Below are positions 21,433 to 32,493 of a stretch of DNA of 64,000 nt, in pieces. This DNA is from Brachionus rotundiformis. Taxonomy: Eukaryota > Rotifera > Eurotatoria > Ploima > Brachionidae. The position numbers and the translations under genes were made by a program. The notes under the pieces are model-generated. The model was not told where the DNA came from. It made no database searches and saw only the letters and a list, made by a program, of their open reading frames with translations. The stretch is from the NCBI GenBank assembly GCA_016802295.1, contig JAESIW010000109.1, positions 826,044 to 890,043 of the forward strand. The letters run 5' to 3'. The first letter of the stretch is position 1, and each line of letters begins with the position of its first letter.

Positions 21433-24389
21433 TTGGTAATCCTTCTTGGAAATTTAATTTTTAAGTTCCAGAAATTCAAAACTTAAGTGCTATCTGGATT
21501 TCAAATTTTTGACTTAAAAGTCGTAAACTACGTAGTTAATTTTTTTTTGGAATACAATAAAAATTTTTTGTTCCTGGTGGTCTAAAACAAAACTAGGGGT
21601 GGTAAACCGGCTCAATTTGAATAACATAAGTATTAAGAAAAAAAATTTTTTTTTTTCAATTTTTTTTAATTGTTTTTTAAGAAAAAATATCTTCTTTTTA
21701 TTTTTCGGATATAAGCTGTTTAAATACAAAACCGGTTTCCCAACCCTAAACTAAACAACCCTTTAAAAAGTTTTAGTTCTTTCAGACCCGGTAATTCAAT
21801 AAATTTAATCAATTTTTTTTAAAAATCATACATATTCTGAAAGAGGATAAAATTTCCTACATACTGGTGTATATTTTTATTTTTTAAAAAAGGCAAAAAA
21901 TACACTTTTTTCACTTAAATCGTATCTTGTCCGAGGGATTACTTAAAAGGCGATTTTTTTTAATAAACTAGACAAAATACTGAATTAATCTATGGTTTTA
22001 CTTTTTTGAATTTTTGTTTAATTTTTTATTAATAAAGTCTCAAAATAATGTCATTTGATTTAAAATGACATTATTTTACATATAATATTTATTAAAGTAT
22101 TAATGCGATTTTAAATTTTAAAGATTGGTGGTTGATTATTTCAAAAAAGAATTTGGAAAAAGTTGTTTTTACTTTTACTTGATTGTAACCCAGGGTCTCT
22201 GTTTAGTCAGCATTCTTAATAAACAGCTTTGGCAAATCTGCTTTGCCAATTGATCTTCCGCTACCATCTATTCATAAGACGTAAGAAAATTTGCCACCTT
22301 TGAATGATATGGTTGAACAGGTACACATGAAGCACAATATATTCTTCTAATAATAAAAGAATAGCCCAATATGCTGCATTATATTGGTAATTCTTGGTTG
22401 AAATTTTAGAACATATGCAGGCACTTATCAATATTGAGAGAAAAACTCAAAATTATAACAGTGACAAAGACTTTATAAATGAAAGAAAAAGCATGGTTAA
22501 GTTGATTCGATTAAGTGTGATGTCTCACAAGTTAAATTAAGCATGAAATTAAATTTAATTAGTTTAATTTTTTTATCATAGTAGGCTTAAAATTTCAGAA
22601 TTTTTAAATATTTCGTTTTCCATTTTTGCAGCTAATATTCAACTTATGAGGCTTTTGAATAAAAAAAAATTAATTGACCAGTTATTTGGTGATTATTAAC
22701 TTAATTTAAAGATAAATTGTATTTTTTAAAAACGCTGTAGATTAATCAATCTCTGATATTAATTTTTGAAAATGTAATAATAAGCTTACTTAACTAAAGT
22801 TTAATTTGTTAATGAGAAAAAATAATGGCTATTTATAATGAACCAACTAAGGCTTTTGTCAAAATTGTTCAATTTTTTTACAGATGGTATCTACTTATTA
22901 CTAAAAATATGCCACACTCATTGTTAGGGTTAGGGTAAATTTTTTTTTCCAAAAAGTAGCAGCTTTCAACTAATTTTTCACCAGTTTTAGCTAATTAATA
23001 TAAAATTATAGATTTATTATATTGATTTCTAAAAATATTAAAAAATATTTATTTATTGCCTAACGTTATTTTATAAAAACAAGACATGAGTTGAAACGCT
23101 GGGATAAGCTTCCAATTTTAAAAGCCAACTTTACCAGTTAATTATGTGATTGTATACAATAATCTATTGAGATCCAAATTGAGAACAAACTCACATTTTT
23201 TATCAACACAATTGCTATCACATTTTGAATTATCAAAAAAAAATTATCTTAATATTCCTCTAGATCAAAAAATTTATCTAATGTCAACAAATAAATATCG
23301 TTTTACTTTTATTATCTGTTGGTGCTGGATTTTCATAGTCGTTTTAATTTTAAGATTCTTGATTTACTTCTGAATGTATTGAAAAACCTTTGTTTATCTT
23401 AAAAAAGTGCTGGCAATCAGCTTCAATGTCATCCATTTTATGGTTTTTAAATTTAATATTGAGACATATTTCTATGCTGAGCAAATTTATTTAAACAATA
23501 ACCAAAAATATACCTAAAAGCTTTGGGCAGTCAGAATTATAGAGTTGGTTGAGCTAACGATGTTTGATGATTTAATTTTTGTTTAAGTAAAAGATTGTTA
23601 ATTTTAGAGATCAAATTGGCGAAAATATCTTAGTTTTAAGGATTTAAAAGTTGTATTAATTTAATTTAAAAAATGTTTTTTACTTTTATTTTTTTGACCA
23701 AATTTTATCCACTTAAACGAACAAAATAATTGAAAAAAATGAGCCTAAATCGCCAGATACTTATTCAAATAGACTATTTACTAGATAAATTAAGATAAAA
23801 GCTAAAAAGATAGTAATCTTTTAATGATATTTTTAAGTCGTCAGTAGTTATTTTAATATTCTTAATAAAATAAAAACTCATCTTATAAAAAGTAGATTTT
23901 ATCAAATTTTAAACAAATAGGGTATTAGATTCATCATCATCCTATCATTTGTGCTGGACAGCTTTTGGTTAAATAAGAGGAATAAAATGTCTGAGATTTT
24001 AATTATCTTTTACAAATATTATTTAAATCAATCATGTTTACATTTAAATAAAGTTTGAAGATAAAAATATTTTAAATAATCATCTGATTGTTTATGTTAT
24101 GGAGATATTAGATTGAATTGCAGTGAAAATCTTGGACAAATAATTGCCACAAAGTTTAGATAAATCAATCTTTAATCAAATTTAATTAATCAATCACTTT
24201 TTCATCTAAAATATTGAAATCAATAGATATAATAATTTAAATGGAATTAAAATGTGCTTTTACAATTCATTGGTATTGGAATTTGAACATGGTTAAAGGA
24301 AAGCGTTTTACCAATTTAAAAACTAAATAAAACAAATTTTTATTCTAAAAACACATAAAATAAAAAAAACAAAACAAAACTAAAATGAC
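21433..24389. other. AT-rich intergenic stretch
   Basis: No gene supported. A short piece at 22370-22420 resembles the sequence around 21405-21460 and may be another scrap of the same LINE. Two TTAGGG units at 22925-22937 are isolated and not telomeric. A 75-codon open stretch at 23146-23373 with a hydrophobic end lacks an ATG start and a recognisable domain. Confidence 0.5.
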
Positions 24390-24875
24390 TTAGTAAGATT
24401 GGTATTTATTGGTATCTTTACTACTTTTATAAGTATCAAGATATGGTTCCATTTTGTAAGAGTCTAATTTGTACTTGTTACCATTGTATGAATCTTTTTT
24501 TTTGGTCATGTAACCGTCATAAGATGGTCTGTAAGTTTGAGCATATGGTTCATAGCTGTCATATTTATCTGATTCATAGTGGGCTCTATGCTTTCCATAT
24601 CTACCATTTCCATATCGGCCATATCTTCTTTGCATTGGATATTCATAGCTGTCATCATAGCTGTCATAGTAGTCGTTGTCATCGTAATAATCAGCCATGT
24701 AATACCGATTGACCGGTCCTCTATTGAGTCTGCGCCTGTTATAGCCCATTCCGCCATACCTGTTCATCATATTCATACCAGAGCCAAGCATGCCTGGACG
24801 ATACCCCATGTTGCCATAAGAAAAAGCTGATGTAAAAACAAATCCTAAAGCCAAGATGAATACTAAGAATTTCAT
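24390..24875 (-). CDS. Secreted Tyr/Gly/Asp-rich protein
   Basis: 161 residues from the ATG at 24875. The first 19 residues are a classic signal peptide (MKFLVFILALGFVFTSAFS). The mature part has a Gly/Met/Arg-rich section (GNMGYRPGMLGSG), an acidic Tyr/Asp section (YYDDNDYYDSYDDSYEY), then Lys/Tyr/Ser-rich repeats of the type DSY/DKYDSYEPY to the end. Low-complexity Tyr-rich secreted proteins are often cuticle, adhesive or shell-matrix components; the specific role is unknown. An in-frame ATG also exists at 24911, but the TATA box (24916-24922) is only 5 nt before it, so transcription should begin downstream of it. That favours the 24875 start, which also puts the signal peptide at the very N-terminus. 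Confidence 0.75.
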   Translation of the reverse strand: MKFLVFILALGFVFTSAFSYGNMGYRPGMLGSGMNMMNRYGGMGYNRRRLNRGPVNRYYMADYYDDNDYYDSYDDSYEYPMQRRYGRYGNGRYGKHRAHYESDKYDSYEPYAQTYRPSYDGYMTKKKDSYNGNKYKLDSYKMEPYLDTYKSSKDTNKYQSY

Positions 24876-24915
24876 TGTGAAATTGAATTGAAACAATTGT
24901 AAGCTATTCATCTTG

Positions 24916-24922
24916 ATTTATA
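24916..24922 (-). promoter_or_regulatory. TATA box of the Tyr-rich secreted protein gene
   Basis: TATAAAT on the minus strand, in GGGTATAAATCAAG. A start site 25-30 nt downstream would fall near 24890, between the two candidate ATGs, deciding for the inner one. Confidence 0.55.
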
Positions 24923-25201
24923 CCCAGTTGTGGGCTTCGTGTTTTTGACTGCAGTGGTTTTGAACATAAGCCTTGATAAATCAACATGAAAAGCTTGTGT
25001 ATGTGTCTTAGCTAGTCATAATTATCAAAGCTTAAAATTTTTTTAATTTTTTTAGATTAATTTTTAGACTTTTTTTTATTAATTATTAATTGATTGTACA
25101 TTTAAAATTAATTGGAGTATTAAAAAAAATTTTTTTGATAAAAAAATAAATTATAGTGAATAGAAAAAAAGAGTAAAAAAAATTTAAAATTTAGAGATGT
25201 A

Positions 25202-26896
25202 TTATTTAGTGGTATTTTCTTGACCATTGGTAGTTTCACTGACTGAAAAAGTGCTGTTCCTTGAAAAGTCATTGTAGTTGCTTGTGGTTGGATTTTTGAT
25301 CGGCTTTGAACCAATTGCCCAGTGCTGTACTTCGCCTGTTCCCATGAAATAAAAAAACAGGGCTCCTATCAGAAAAACGAGTGCTGAAATGTTGAATACT
25401 TCATTCCACTCGTCCTTTGTCTTGTCCTCGATCAGATGACCGGTTAGGGTCGGACTGATAATCCCGGCCATAGTGGCGAATGTGTTTGTTATGGACATGA
25501 GAACATTGGCGTAGCCGGCTCCTATGTCCAAGTGATTGACACCAAAGGCCGACCACGGCATGCCGCCAAAACCGATTGACAAGGTCACGAAAATAATCAG
25601 TAAAGTTCGGTTGGTTGTCAATGTCATGGCGAACATGAACATGGCTTGGAGCACAAAACCAGCGCAGCAAAATATCTTCCTCACCTGAGTATAGTCCAAT
25701 TTTTGGTCTACTAGTTTGTCTGAAACACATCCTGAAAAGTATAACACTTTTGCCATGATGAGATATGGCAATGCGGATAAAACACCAGCCTCATCTATTT
25801 TAAAATGTAAAATATCCGACAAAAATGTTGGCATCTCTGTCAACATGGTGTAAAAACCCCAATTTTCAGCTTAAAAAAAAAAATTTCTTTATCTCTTTTA
25901 TCCAAATAGATTTTTGTTGCCGTACCAAAATGAGCTATCACTATTGCCCAAACAGGTGCTGAGCGCAGTATTTTCGACCATGGTATACAACTATAATCAG
26001 TCTAAAAATAAAAATTTAAATTAAATAATAAACTATTTTCTTAATTATTTTTATTATTTTATTACAAAATTTAATGTTGATTCAATGTGATCTTTTTCCT
26101 CAAAGGTAATGGTTTCGTGTTCGGATGGCGATTCGTACACATGTATAAACCAGAATAGTGACCATACTAGACCAAGTATACCTGGTTAAAAATGGTTAAA
26201 TTAAAAGTTGAGCAAATTTACCAACATAAAAGATTTTGGAAGCTTACCAAAGATGTAAAAAATAGACTGCCAGTTAAGGTAGATAGTGATGAGTCCGGCA
26301 GTGCTAAGAGCAGTTACAGAGCCGATATAAGAGCCGGAGAGAGCAAAAGTAGCGAGCCTGGAGCGCTCGTTTGGAGGACACCACTTTGACCAGATACAGT
26401 GCATGGCTGGATAAATGAATCCTTGGCACAGACCTTGTAGAATTCGGATTGCCATGAGATAGTTGGGACCGATGTAGGCCGCTAAGGGCATGGCCAAACA
26501 CAAGAAGGCGCTGAGGCCTACTCCTGCTCCGAACAAGTTGCGTCCCCCGTATCGACTGCTCAGAAAAGCGGCCGGAATTTGAGTGAGTATGTAGCCGTAG
26601 AAAAATGAGGACAAAATATATCCTTGTAGCAGTGGTGACCACTCACTCTCCGGCAAGTCTAGAGTATTGTTCTCCTGCTTGGTCAAATTGGCCACTGGCT
26701 TTCTTTTGGACATTTCTAAAATGGCCACGCTCAGGTTTGCCCGGAAAACATAAGCAAAAAAAAAGCCAAAAAATGAATAGATGGTAAGAATGTGGCGCTT
26801 TTTGGTCGATTTGAGCCACGAAACCGCTTCGCCAATGTTGGCACTTGGCGAAATGGATCCGGACGAGCTGCTTGTCAGTATAGGCTTATTTTCCAT
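25202..26896 (-). CDS. SLC17-family anion transporter (sialin/NPT/VGLUT-like), four exons
   Basis: Exons 26896-26248, 26181-26066, 26001-25926 and 25869-25202, introns 56-66 nt, giving 502 residues. It is a major-facilitator protein with about 12 membrane spans. Diagnostic SLC17 pieces: RANLSVAILEM in TM1, ESEWSPLLQGYILSSFFYGY, TQIPAAFLSSRYGGRNLFG, ILQGLCQGFIYPAMHCIWSK, WCPPNERSRL, and ENWGFYTMLTEMPTFLSDIL across the exon 3/4 join. The family moves organic anions (sialic acid, glutamate, nucleotides, phosphate) at lysosomal, vesicle or plasma membranes; the substrate cannot be assigned here. The 26896 ATG follows a hydrophilic leader-free start (MENKPILTSSSS) with a cytosolic N-terminus. The C-tail is short and Ser/Thr/Asn-rich. 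Confidence 0.88.
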
Positions 26897-28842
26897 TCTA
26901 AATTTGTCTTTTTTTATCCTTTTTAGAAGACAATCATAAATTATTCTATTTTTAAAATTAAATTTCAACAAAATTCTAATTAAGTTAAATGTTTTAATAT
27001 AAAAAAAACAAAAACTGCAAATGTATTCTGTTATATTTTATTTATTTTGTTCAGAGACTTGTAAAAATCGATAAAATTTTATTTACTTGAAATTATAATT
27101 TTTTTTAGGATTCTTATTATTAGATATGTTTAGTGTGGCAAAAAAATAAGATTAAAAATCTAAAATTTAATTATTAAATTTTAATTAAAAAATAAAACAA
27201 TTATAAAATCAAAATTTGATTTATTTTCTCAAGTATGTCGTGACCGATTGAAAGAAATTCATTATTAAAAAATTAATAAAAAAATTTAAATTTTGTGATT
27301 GATTCTAGTTATTTTAAATTTTATTATCTTGGTCAAAGATGACCATAAATTATCAATGATATTAACTGTTGAGATAAATACAAATTCTTGAACTCATTTT
27401 AATTAGAATTTTAAATGAGACAAATCGCTTGCGATAGACGATTTAACTAGATTAAAAATTATGATCTTCTGTCTCAGTGGTATTTTCTCCAACAATTAAT
27501 TAACCAAACGAATTAAAAAAAGTTTTGGAACAATGGTATAAGCGCCAAAATCAATTAACTGAGTAAATTTTCGAGGAATAGATTAAAAAGATTAGTCTAC
27601 TTAATTTTCAAAAGCTTTTCCAAAAAGCTGATATTTTAGCTTATTTAAAATATTGTTTGTAATTTTATCAAATTTATCTCAAATTAATTTGACATTACGG
27701 AATCTCAAAAAACATGACAATTATCAACTAACCCACAAAAATTCTAATTACAATAATCAAAATATCAACTAAAAATTCCGCCTCAAAAAAGATACTAAAT
27801 TTAATTCATCTAAGAATCTTAAATGATAATTTTTTTCTTCCTTTTAATTAAGATTATAAACAATTTCGATCTCATAAATTAAAAAATAAGATTAAAGCTA
27901 AAAATCCACTTTTTTCAAAAAAATGCTGATTGATAATATTAATAAATTGTTTTAAATTATCAGAAAAAATTAATTTTCAAGGAAATAAATTAAGAATAAT
28001 TCTAGATTTAAATTAAACTTTTAATGCAAAAAATCAATAAATTTAATGGCATATTTTTTTAAATTATTTATTGTTATAAAAATGTGGAGTTTTAGCTTTT
28101 CCCATCCTATGGTTTTGAGAAAGAATAGAAATATTAATGATAATTCCCTTAGGAATATAAAAATAACTTGGAGACAAATTTAAGTGATTGCTCGACATGC
28201 AATGATAAAGAAACAAATTACTATCAAAATGATATTCTTACTTTAGAAATTTATTCCTAATAAGTTAAAAAAGACACGGCTTTTTTTAGCTTATTCAATT
28301 ACGACAAAAGCATGTATTGAGAACTAAAAAAAAAGATAAAATTTTCTTCTTAATTCTTTGAAATATATGCTAAATGATAGAAAAATTTTTTGATAAATTA
28401 TTAAATGGCTTGACATGATATCTTAAAATAATTGTTCAAATTTTATCGATTCTTTTTAATCAATCACTGAAATCAATTCCTTTTCCTAGCAATTTTTTTA
28501 AAAGATAATTGAAATTTTAAATTAAAGAATGTTAAATTTTAATTATCAGATCTGCCTAGTTATTCCGATCATCAGAAACATGATTCGCAAAAAAAAAACA
28601 AAAAAAAAACAATAATCTAATGTATACTTAGATTGATTTATTAATTTTAATAATTTTTAAACCAAATTAAATTAATTAAGTAATTATTTAAACAGATATT
28701 TTGATCGAAAATCGATTTTTTTTTTTAATTTCACAAACATTCTCAGAGCTTTAATCAACTAAAACAAAGCAATGTTTGCTATAAATCAATCAAAAGTTTT
28801 TCAAAATACTCTTTTTAGTAAAGTTTTTAATGAATTATTAAT
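26897..28842. other. AT-rich intergenic stretch
   Basis: Upstream flank of the SLC17 gene and further AT-rich DNA. No coding signal, repeat pair or RNA gene recognised. Confidence 0.5.
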
Positions 28843-29304
28843 TGCTTTTTTCGCTAAAATAGAATATTATTTAAAGAAAGAAAAATTATAATTCAATATT
28901 TAAACTAAATTTAAAGTTGAATAGTTTGATTACAATTCTTGTGAAAAAGCGATACGAATGAACCAAAGTATTCTTTCGTCATGGTCGACCGAAAACTTTA
29001 TAACAATTTTTAATATAAACATTAAATCACTGAATGATTAAAAATACTATAGGATAACACTTTATTTTGGTAATGAGACAATTTGCCGCTCTGGTTATTT
29101 TTTAGATAACTTTAAAAATATTCAGACTAATTTTAAATGAATATGTATTTACCAAATGGTTAATGGCATATGGTTAAAAGCAATAATAATATGCTTTTTA
29201 CTTCTAATAGTCTCTTTAATTTTGCTAAGTATAATTGTTTGCCTAAAGCAAAAAGTATGATTAGTAGTAGTAAATAATACTGTGACCCTATCGGGTTAAG
29301 CTTC
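28843..29304. repeat. Dispersed repeat, copy 1 (probable LINE 3' tail)
   Basis: Shares long near-identical blocks in the same orientation with 37543-37951: AAAATAGAATATTATTTAAA, GTTGAATAGTTTGATTA, AATATTCAGACTAATTTTAA, GAATATGTATTTACCAAATGG, TTCTAATAGTCTCT and CGGGTTAAG at the end. Both copies are followed on the plus strand by a minus-strand LINE RT end (29380-29490; 38035-38250), so the repeat is probably that LINE's 3' untranslated part. Confidence 0.75.
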
Positions 29305-29379
29305 TTAAAAGCTGTGGCAGTAAACAAGATTGTTGATCCATTTTTCCAAATTAATTTTGATGTTATTAATTAATTCGGA

Positions 29380-29490
29380 ATTCCTATTCCAAATATTCGA
29401 TTTAAGAAGTACCTTTTTCAAGAAATAGATACTATTAACTTATGGCAAACTCTAAATGAGTTCTAGCCAGTGCTGTGTAAAGTATTTTCA
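29380..29490 (-). mobile_element. LINE reverse transcriptase fragment
   Basis: Minus strand reads ILYTALARTHLEFAIS, matching 'LYTALVRNQLEFA' of the fragment at 38035-38250, a short RT motif preceding the C-terminal region. Very short and truncated. Confidence 0.55.
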
Positions 29491-29592
29491 ATGCACAGAT
29501 GTTAAAATTCGTGAGACCTTTAGCAATCATAGTCAAAATACGATTTTCACAGTTAGTGCAATATTTTGTTCTCACATGTCATATGATGAGCA

Positions 29593-29904
29593 GGTCACAA
29601 AATTTGTTACCAAGTTAGTCGGTACAGGTTTGGTGACCACTCTGGTCATAAAAGTTTATGACATATAATTTGATTTCGGTTTCGATTCTGTTACAGCGCC
29701 AAGTTTTTTTTTCGTCTATCTTGTTTCTTTATCTAAGATATAGAACCATCTTATTACCTTTTTTTACTGTTTAAACTCGAACATTCTTGAATAGGTAAAA
29801 CTAGTCCAAAGTATCGAAGTTTAATAAACAATTTATATTGTTCATCATTTTCTTAGTGGTCACCAAACCGGTACCGACTAACTTGGTCACAAATTTTGTG
29901 ACCA
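29593..29904. repeat. Inverted-repeat element, about 49-bp arms around a 215-bp spacer
   Basis: The left arm 29593-29641 (GGTCACAAAATTTGTTACC ... GGTTTGGTGACCACT) is the reverse complement of 29856-29904 with about two mismatches. Each arm end is itself nearly palindromic (GGTCACAAATTTTGTGACC in the right arm). Arms of this kind suggest a fold-back or MITE-like DNA element. No transposase frame lies in the spacer. Confidence 0.65.
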
Positions 29905-30954
29905 ACTGATCATTTACTGACCTATTTTGAATGATCATGAACCTCGTCTGTCATTTCAATAAGGATAGAGTTGTTAAAACTATAAAGCTTTAAACGAATT
30001 GTACATTTAGTACATTGATACCAAATGACATCGCCGGACTAATTTTCTGTGGTCCGTTTACAGGTCTAATCGTTTGTAAAAATCCTTGAACTGATTATAA
30101 GTTACGAAAACTACAGAAAGGGAGGTAAACTTTTCGCTTCCCCCTAGTTTTTCACTTTTTCTGACTCATCTTGGCTTTAGTTGTTTGGGATTTCTTCGAC
30201 AAAAGACATTTTTCGAATAGTGAATATTGTCTAGATCAATAATTTTCTATGTATAACACCAATAAACTCATCTAGACGGAATCAGCTTTAGAAGTTCTTG
30301 AATTAATTAATTAGATTAAGTTTTTTTAGATATATATTTGGTTAAATTAGATCAAATTAACTTTCAAAATTATTTTTATAATTGACACTAACATCAGTAT
30401 TTTTGTTTTTTTGATATATTAAACGCATTTTTTTATCCAGTATACATTACACTACTTTTTTCGACATTTATATTCATATTTATTTTTTGATAATAAACAG
30501 TTACAAACGAACAAAACTGGCAATAAAACAAATTATAACATTTTACTTTAAAAAAATACAATTTTACTGACCTAAACTGTTAATATAAATTTTACAAAAC
30601 TTTTTGTTTTTTTTTTTCAAAACTAATTTAATTAATTATAATAGAAATTTCTATTTGTGTAAGCATTTAAAGACTTATATAAACAGAGTTAAACTCTGAG
30701 TCAGAATTCAACTTTTTATATCTATTTAAATTTGAACTAAACTGTTAATGATAATTTGAAATTTTAATTTAGACATTTTATCTTTAAAATTTGAATTTAT
30801 TTATCATTTAAAATCTGCATTTTTGATATTTAAATCTTAAGATCAAGTAAGTGACTAGCTTAAGAGATAAAGTCTTAATCTTTTAGGAGAGGAGATTATC
30901 TTGTGGACTGTTAATTTCAGACAAAAGTGTCGCATATATCAGCTTATATAGGAA
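29905..30954. other. AT-rich intergenic stretch
   Basis: No coding signal. The part 29930-30300 is less AT-rich than usual and could be unrecognised repeat. Confidence 0.45.
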
Positions 30955-31285
30955 ATAAATAAATAAAAGGTCCCAGTACTCAATTTTGAGATACTCCGCC
31001 GGTTACATCTAACCAATTTGATATGGATGAGCCCTAAATAACTATTTGTTTCCTATTGCGGAGAAAATTACTTATCCAAAAGCTAATCATATCAGAAAAA
31101 TCATATTTCTTAAGTTTATAATCTATCCGATACTCTGTCAAATGCTTTCGTGTATTTAATGTGTAGAGATTAAACTATGCACCCAATTGATTTAAGGCTG
31201 CTTTTTTTGAAACAATATTCCTAACGAGATCTGAACTACATGCATTGTTAACTTCTTTAAAACTTGTCCACAATTTGGTCAATTT
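30955..31285 (-). mobile_element. LINE reverse transcriptase palm fragment
   Basis: Across frames on the minus strand: SLHIKYTKAFDRVSDRL (RT 'DLSKAFDRV.H..LL'), ETNSYLGLIHIKLVRCN, and GVSQN, stop, VLGPFY (the 'GVPQGSVLGPLL' motif). Multiple stops show long decay. It abuts a piece of the dispersed repeat at 31300-31400. Confidence 0.65.
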
Positions 31286-31299
31286 CTTCGAATATATAA

Positions 31300-31400
31300 G
31301 CACATGTATTTACCAAATGGTTAAAAGTAATAAAAGTATGTTTTTAATTTCTAATAGTCTCTTTAATTTCGCTAATGATAATTGTTTGCCTAAAGCAAAC
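31300..31400. repeat. Dispersed repeat, partial copy 2
   Basis: TGTATTTACCAAATGGTTAA, TTCTAATAGTCTCTTTAATTT and TTGTTTGCCTAAAGCAAA match the core of the repeat at 28843-29304 in the same orientation. Confidence 0.65.
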
Positions 31401-31512
31401 AAGAAATATTAATAAACCCCCAAATAATGTTTAATTAATTAAAATTTTTTTATTAACTTATTTAAGAAATGGGCTTTTATTGAATAAAAAATATGTAAAT
31501 AAATTCAAATGA

Positions 31513-32493
31513 TCAAAGATCATCTTTGACATGGACAAAATAAGATCGATACTCGTCATCATCTTGATCTTTTGGTATTGGCGTATTGCAATTACCATGA
31601 TAAATAAAAATTTCACCATCACATTTATAATACTCATCAATAACATCTGCATATCCGTGCTCGCCCCACCAGCGGCACAACTGTCTGTTCCATTGACACG
31701 GAAGGACATAAAACAAGTCTTCATGCTCCATTCCTACTAAAGAAAAAAAATCCTGATCTCCGAGATGACCCCTGAAATAGTATTTTTTTGTCAAATAATC
31801 AACCTTTTCATTGCTAAGAAGTTTATTGTATAATTCAGATGATCGCATTTTTGCCAAATCCAAAAGCAATACTCCACTATTAAACCCAGTCAAGCCACTG
31901 GGTGGAGGATTGCCAACTCGTGTGTTAGGATTTTCTTTCCTATACTGCCAAAACAAGTGTCTGTACACAGGCTGACCATCTCTGGCTATACCAATTAGAT
32001 TTGTTGTGCTAAAATTAGAAAAAAGTGCGTGCAAATCGCCAATGTCTCTTTTGAATTTGAGGTCCGAGTCTAACAGGATCATTTTGTCAATATTTTGGTT
32101 GAAAACTTTGTAGAGCCCAATGGACAAAAAGAAGAGAGAATCGCCATAGTATGAAGTAGGACTGTGGGAGAAATGGCCTTGCATTTTTGAGACCAGATCG
32201 TGCATTTTTTTAGCCAAAGATTCGGCATCTACTGACTTGAGATTGAGATTTATTCTCGGTTTTTTTATCTTATCTATCACATTTTTGGCAATGTATTGAC
32301 TTTCGGTGTCGCCAATAATGTACAAATTGAGATCAATGGTCGCATACTTGAGGATTGAAGAAACGCATACTTTAAACTTATCTATTAGATTGACATTGCC
32401 TCCTGCTTTGGTAAATATGATACCGACATCAATTGGACCTGATGCTAAAATTTGGTTTATTAAAAAAATAAATACGAAAATTTTTATTTTCAT
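31513..32493 (-). CDS. XXYLT1: Xyloside alpha-1,3-xylosyltransferase 1-like glycosyltransferase
   Basis: 326 residues, one exon, ATG at 32493. A hydrophobic start (MKIKIFVFIFLINQILAS) is a signal peptide or signal anchor. A GT8-fold catalytic domain follows: YYGDSLFFLSIGLY (about 115-128), metal-binding DSD at 142-144 (LLDSDLKFK), GQPVYRHLFWQYRKENP, GFNSGVLLLDL, RGHLGDQDFF (241-250), PCQWNRQLCRWW and YHGNCNTPIP (298-307). These blocks are characteristic of XXYLT1, the ER enzyme that adds the outer xylose to Xyl-Glc on EGF repeats of Notch. All expected active-site blocks are present, so the enzyme looks functional. It is shorter than the vertebrate form because the long N-terminal stem is missing. 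Confidence 0.9.
   Translation of the reverse strand: MKIKIFVFIFLINQILASGPIDVGIIFTKAGGNVNLIDKFKVCVSSILKYATIDLNLYIIGDTESQYIAKNVIDKIKKPRINLNLKSVDAESLAKKMHDLVSKMQGHFSHSPTSYYGDSLFFLSIGLYKVFNQNIDKMILLDSDLKFKRDIGDLHALFSNFSTTNLIGIARDGQPVYRHLFWQYRKENPNTRVGNPPPSGLTGFNSGVLLLDLAKMRSSELYNKLLSNEKVDYLTKKYYFRGHLGDQDFFSLVGMEHEDLFYVLPCQWNRQLCRWWGEHGYADVIDEYYKCDGEIFIYHGNCNTPIPKDQDDDEYRSYFVHVKDDL

Noticed and set aside
22920..22940. Telomere-like TTAGGG units
   Set aside because: Only two units, isolated in AT-rich DNA; no array.
24443..24830. Plus-strand His/Ile-rich open stretches
   Set aside because: Antisense of the repetitive Tyr/Gly-rich protein; low-complexity mirror images.
29456..29668. 70-codon plus-strand open stretch
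   Set aside because: It overlaps LINE-derived sequence and one arm of the inverted repeat at 29593-29904, with no independent support.
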